64,000 nt of DNA from Trichoplusia ni (taxonomy: Eukaryota; Arthropoda; Insecta; Lepidoptera; Noctuidae): positions 2,790,001 to 2,854,000 of the forward strand of contig NC_039500.1 of assembly GCF_003590095.1 (NCBI RefSeq), written 5' to 3'. This document shows positions 59,346-64,000 of the stretch, piece after piece. The first letter of the stretch is position 1, and every line of letters starts with the position of its first letter. Position numbers and translations under genes: made by a program. The notes beneath the pieces are model-generated. The model saw nothing but the letters and a program-made list of their open reading frames with translations, was not told the DNA's origin and did no database searches.

Positions 59346-62300
59346 AAAAGTAACGAAATATTGTCTGACATCTTCCCAGTGTTTCAATTGTAAAGCGACT
59401 GTATCCGTCTTACAACTTTTATATCATTCAATGCAGTTTTCATTTTATATGTTGCAACAAATATAACAATATTCTATATCCCAACCCTTTTGGGAATCCA
59501 ACAGCATCTTATTCAGACACAGCATCTCTTGGAACTCACGTAAACCATATAATATTCTCAAATCATTAAACTAAACTGTCGGTTGTAAACCGTTCAAAAC
59601 TTACTTCCGACCATCAAACGGCTAAACATTTAACTGGATTATAAAACCGAACTATTTTACGGTTCACGTTCAAGTCTGACCACTTACCGGTATTACAAAG
59701 TCTCTATATATTGAATAGGTATGATTTAAATATGGTTGCCAGATATAAGGATTTTCCGACTTCATGCATGAAAAATATTATAATGCTGAGGACGAATTTT
59801 ATGTATGACCTTTGGATTTTATGGTGAAGGATTTGTTCGGTTGAAAATGGCTCGAAAATTGTATTGCAATTTATTATTTTACATACTTATTGCAATAGTT
59901 TTGCCTCAACTTTGGATTCTTCATGTCTCTTCTCCCATAGAGCGGAGGTGAATCATCCTTAGTAGATGCCCCATCACATTGTATATTAAAGTTCTCAAGA
60001 AGGCCTCTGCACGTTGGACCTGTGTCCCCGTTTACGCCTTTACAAAGGGCAGGGAATTAATATAATATGGTTGCATGCAAAGTTTAATGATGATTGGTTA
60101 AGTATCTTTCGCGTGAGAGCGTAACAAATAAAAACTTTTGATTTTGAGAAAAGCTTACATTCACATTTATATATAATTAGTAGGATTCATATAACCGAAA
60201 CGAAAGAATAATGAATGCATCTTCAACCCACCCTTTACCAGCCAATACACAATACATACAAGCTTGATATCACATCATTTAGTCCCGCCTGCCCAGATGG
60301 CAGCACTTTACGTAATCACAAAGGAAACTAGTCAGGCGCTAGCTAATGCGCTTACCGTAGTTCCTCCAAGCTGATGGTAATGTTTGCGACATACTAACTA
60401 TAGTTGTATGTCTCAAAATTATAATCCGATGATTCAGTTGATATAGCAGATTGGATTACATTTAATGTTTCAAGGTTAAGAAGATCTTTGTGAAATGAGT
60501 TGAGCTTTTAATTCTGTATCAAGGAAGGCTGGTGACATTAATTTATTGACAGGGAGGTTCCTTAAAGATAGGGTGAAAATTGAAAATATTACTGAAGTAA
60601 CGCTGCTGTATCGCATCGACCGTAGCCAGGCAGATGATATTTTCACAAATGTATTTCTATTGCCGCTGGAACAACAATTACTTTAAATAAAGATCTAGGT
60701 TAAGCAATTTACGGTTATAAGATTTTTGGATAAAATAACAACACTCCAATTTATTTATCTTAATTAATTATAATTAATGTATGTTACATGAAACCGCAAA
60801 TTCATGGGTTACACATTAATAAACAATAGGATGTCGAAAAGCCGCTTTAAGTAACACTGGTTTCAAACGATTGAACCAATCAAAACTAACATAAAACAAA
60901 AGAAAAATGACCAAGATAATCCCAATAAATTCTCACCTACGAATAAAAAAATCTAACACATGTAAATCACGGGCTAATATCCAATTTTCCATCTATCCAG
61001 GACCCTTATAACTCAACAGGATCCCGGGAATGCGGACTCTAGTGACAAAAACTGTCCCGTTTTGGATCGGACATGGATAGAGCGATAAATCTGTGTCCCA
61101 GGATTCTCAGGTCAGACAGTATTATTCATTGAGGTGTGAGAATGGGATTGAATGGTTTATTTTATAAATTAGAATGTTTGTGACCGCTGACCGAGTAAGA
61201 TGGATAAGGTGGTTACGGGCTAGTTTTTGCGGTTGAAGAGTAGTGACACTGATTTTACCTTACTACGTTCTAATGTAGCCAATAATTTATACGAACTCCA
61301 TAGTTAAAGAGAGTTTTTGGATATGGACACGTATCGTATCGATTTCGAGTATTTATTGTAGACGGTCAGTCCACAATAAGTAGTCCGTTACAATACGTAA
61401 TGTAGGGGTACACAACACACACATCCATACACTGCACACTAATATTATTTGGCCGTATATTAAAGAGGTTTTTTTCCTTGCGTATTTTTTATAGTAGAAT
61501 ATTTACTTTTCGAATGTTATCCAAGTGCCTTAAATACTAGAGAGAAGTTGATTCCTTGCAAAAAAACTTCAAGTCTTGAAGCGTTCAAATAAAATTGCAT
61601 TTTCTTAAATGTATAACAGGATATCGATTTTTAATAATATGTTATAGTTCTCAGAAATGCTTTCTTAAGACTTGTCTTTGAAATCCACAGTTCTCAAAAA
61701 AGACATGCTTACATGATAATAATATTGTACTAAAAATAAACTATTACATTTCATAATCCATAACACGTACATCCTAATATTATGTCTCATACTTGAAGCC
61801 ACCAAAAATTTTCCAAACGTGACTCAAACGCGGAACTTTTGATAGCCGTACGTTACCACTCCTGTAGGAAGACTGAATATATTCCAGCCACAACACTAGG
61901 TCTTTATACCTCCCATATAATATTTATGATAGTAATAATCTTAAGTGGAGCTTTCAGTGCAATGGCGCGGAATCCCGATGTAGATGTATGTAAAAACTAT
62001 GCAATTGTGTAAATGGATATGTGGCTTACTGCTTCGTATTTTGTGAGTTTTGTAGTAGGAAAAAGAGGAAATATGCATTTTGGGGTAATGTTAATGCAAA
62101 TGCAAACTTGGATGGCGAATTAAAGTTTCCTGTTTTTGTTTTCCTGCCTTTTTGGGTTTTTTGTTTGATAGTAAGAATTTTATTTGCATCCCTCTTCCTA
62201 CGCTATATAGCCTTACTACATGAGGGTCAAAGGCAAAATACTTCGCTCAATAATTTTCCCAAAAATGTATTTTCAAAAACAAAAAGAAATACGACTCAAA

Positions 62301-64000
62301 ACATCTGAAGAAGAAGAATCTTAGAGCAATGATTGGACCCTAAATCTCCCACCAAGACCAGTCATTCGTCGAAGATTCTTCCTCAATACAACTATAAGGT
62401 CTTGAAAGATATAACTTTAAAATATAAATATCTTTGTGAAGGTTTAACAATTTCATTCACAGGAAACTGGAGTGGTCCGATACAATTTGCCCGTTCATTC
62501 TTTTCGGTCAACTACGGCGCTCAGAACTTTGGAGGAAATCCCCGACGGCGTGGGATTTACTTGAATTCTTTTTTGAAGTTTGCTGAAAGTAAGGATTTTC
62601 AGTTTTGCTCAATGTGTAGTCATATTTATCGTAGGTGCTAGATATTTTGTTATAGTATGTATGACAATTTCAGTCGATGATAGTGAAAATACTAAAAGGG
62701 CTTTTATTTGCTTACTTTAAAATGTCCCTTTGCCGAGCGGAAACGGTACCTAACATTTTCTTTTATTCTCTATTTTTATGAGATGAAAGTATTATTAAAA
62801 AACTTTGATACTTTTTGTCGATCCTCATTTTATCATATTAGCAATTTAATAAAACTATATTTTTAATCAGAATAATCTTCTTGGTATGAACACAAAACTA
62901 TTATATACTGGAAGTGTCCAAAACTGACTTTGAAATTGTCAACGTTTTAGCTATCCACTCTATCAAAATAATATTCTTAAAACTATCTGACATAACATTC
63001 CCTACAATCTAAATCCCAAAAAGGTTCCAAACTTCCCTTGAATCATCATTTCTACAATATTCGTATCTTTATCATTACTACTTGCTTATAGTACTCCGAT
63101 TCAGCATTATACAATATTTTTTCCATGATCGCAATACTCGGCTTATCCCATTTGTGTAATTCAACGGAAAATTGCTACGGAACCCGCAGTACTAGTTTTT
63201 ATTGTTAGTATTTGCTGAGAAAACAATTTGTAGAATATTCGGATCAGCCTTGATTTGATTTATCCCTTTAAAGATTTGCCTTTCATACTTTTTTATTGAT
63301 ACTGAGAGGTTTTTAATCGTCTGAACTGTTAGTTTGATTGTTCGTTGTTTTTGATGTTTTTTACCGTCTAGACTTTAAAAAAATAATAAGAATTTCTTTT
63401 GTTTTAATGGAAATTCTAGTGCTTCTTTTTTTGCCGCTTTTTTATTATCTGTTGCCTTGCAAGTACTTTTAAACCAGCAGTTTTAAATGTTATTATTTAA
63501 TATATTTAATTTAAAATCGTCCGAATGATCAAGAAACATATCTGCAGAATAACGACCTCCTTGGTCTTTCCATTCATAAATTAGCATTATGCTTTAGTTC
63601 CCAATGATCCTTATACATTAATGTGAGTACGTTTATGTCCTTCCTCTTTTAGCCATGATTTTAATGGTATAGCCCAATACGTCCAGCACAAATGATATAC
63701 ATAAAATGGTATAGTAAGACTTCTTCATTAAGCCTCTCTTACTTAAAGAAATTATAAGATTAAATATAGATTAATGAATACCAAGAGCAGTTTATATAAA
63801 GTCAATTAACTCAGTAACGCCCCAAGAAAAATCTGCAGATGACAAGTCCAATTTGCAAGGTAGCAATTAGTGACTCAGATTTTTAGTTCTTGCACAAACT
63901 TCGAAAAAGTGAAAATTTAATTAATTAAAGTTATTATACTTAGATTGTTATAATGGTTATTGTTTTGAAGGTCCTGTTTAGAATTTATGGGTTTGCCCTT
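59346..64000. other. Non-coding right end of the window
   Basis: No gene, RNA or clear repeat seen. ORFs of up to about 100 codons here lack any family pattern. Confidence 0.5.

Overview
The window looks like AT-rich nuclear DNA from a lepidopteran (moth or butterfly). I infer this from dense insect-type repeats familiar from that order: short Helitron-like elements, several tRNA-derived SINE families, LINE 3' ends and degraded interspersed fragments. I recognise no host protein-coding gene. Most of the sequence is intergenic or intronic and carries old mobile-element debris. Superfamily names come from memory of families, not from a search.

The one long convincing protein gene lies at 23669-26248. 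It encodes an 859-residue protein with the features of a DDD/E transposase. It sits inside a complete DNA transposon at 22793-27345 (4553 bp), which has 36-bp terminal inverted repeats (33/36 matching) and an ATAT duplication on both sides. The gene has a TATA box, a short upstream ORF, a probable 5'UTR intron, an intact reading frame and poly(A) signals, so it may be young and possibly still active. The 4-bp duplication and the spacing of acidic residues fit the Sola superfamily best.

Three other structures stand out. At 39388-40083 two 190-bp arms are exact reverse complements around a 316-bp spacer, which could be a foldback element or a long hairpin RNA locus. At 43876-45256 a 1381-bp element has 33-bp inverted ends and a perfect 8-bp duplication but no transposase. 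At 52842-52913 (-) and 54866-54937 (+) are two identical tRNA-Glu(TTC) genes with Pol III T-runs.

Layout: 1-15 kb holds SINEs, two Helitron-like copies, a degenerate minisatellite and LINE scraps. 15-22.8 kb is mostly unrecognised AT-rich DNA with a hairpin at 17.65 kb. 22.8-27.3 kb is the Sola-like transposon. 27-38 kb holds repeat fragments and an RTE-like LINE 3' end. 39-47 kb is the richest in mobile elements: the perfect inverted repeat, the 8-bp-TSD element and four Helitron-like copies. 47-64 kb is sparse apart from the tRNA genes, one more Helitron-like copy and LINE remnants.
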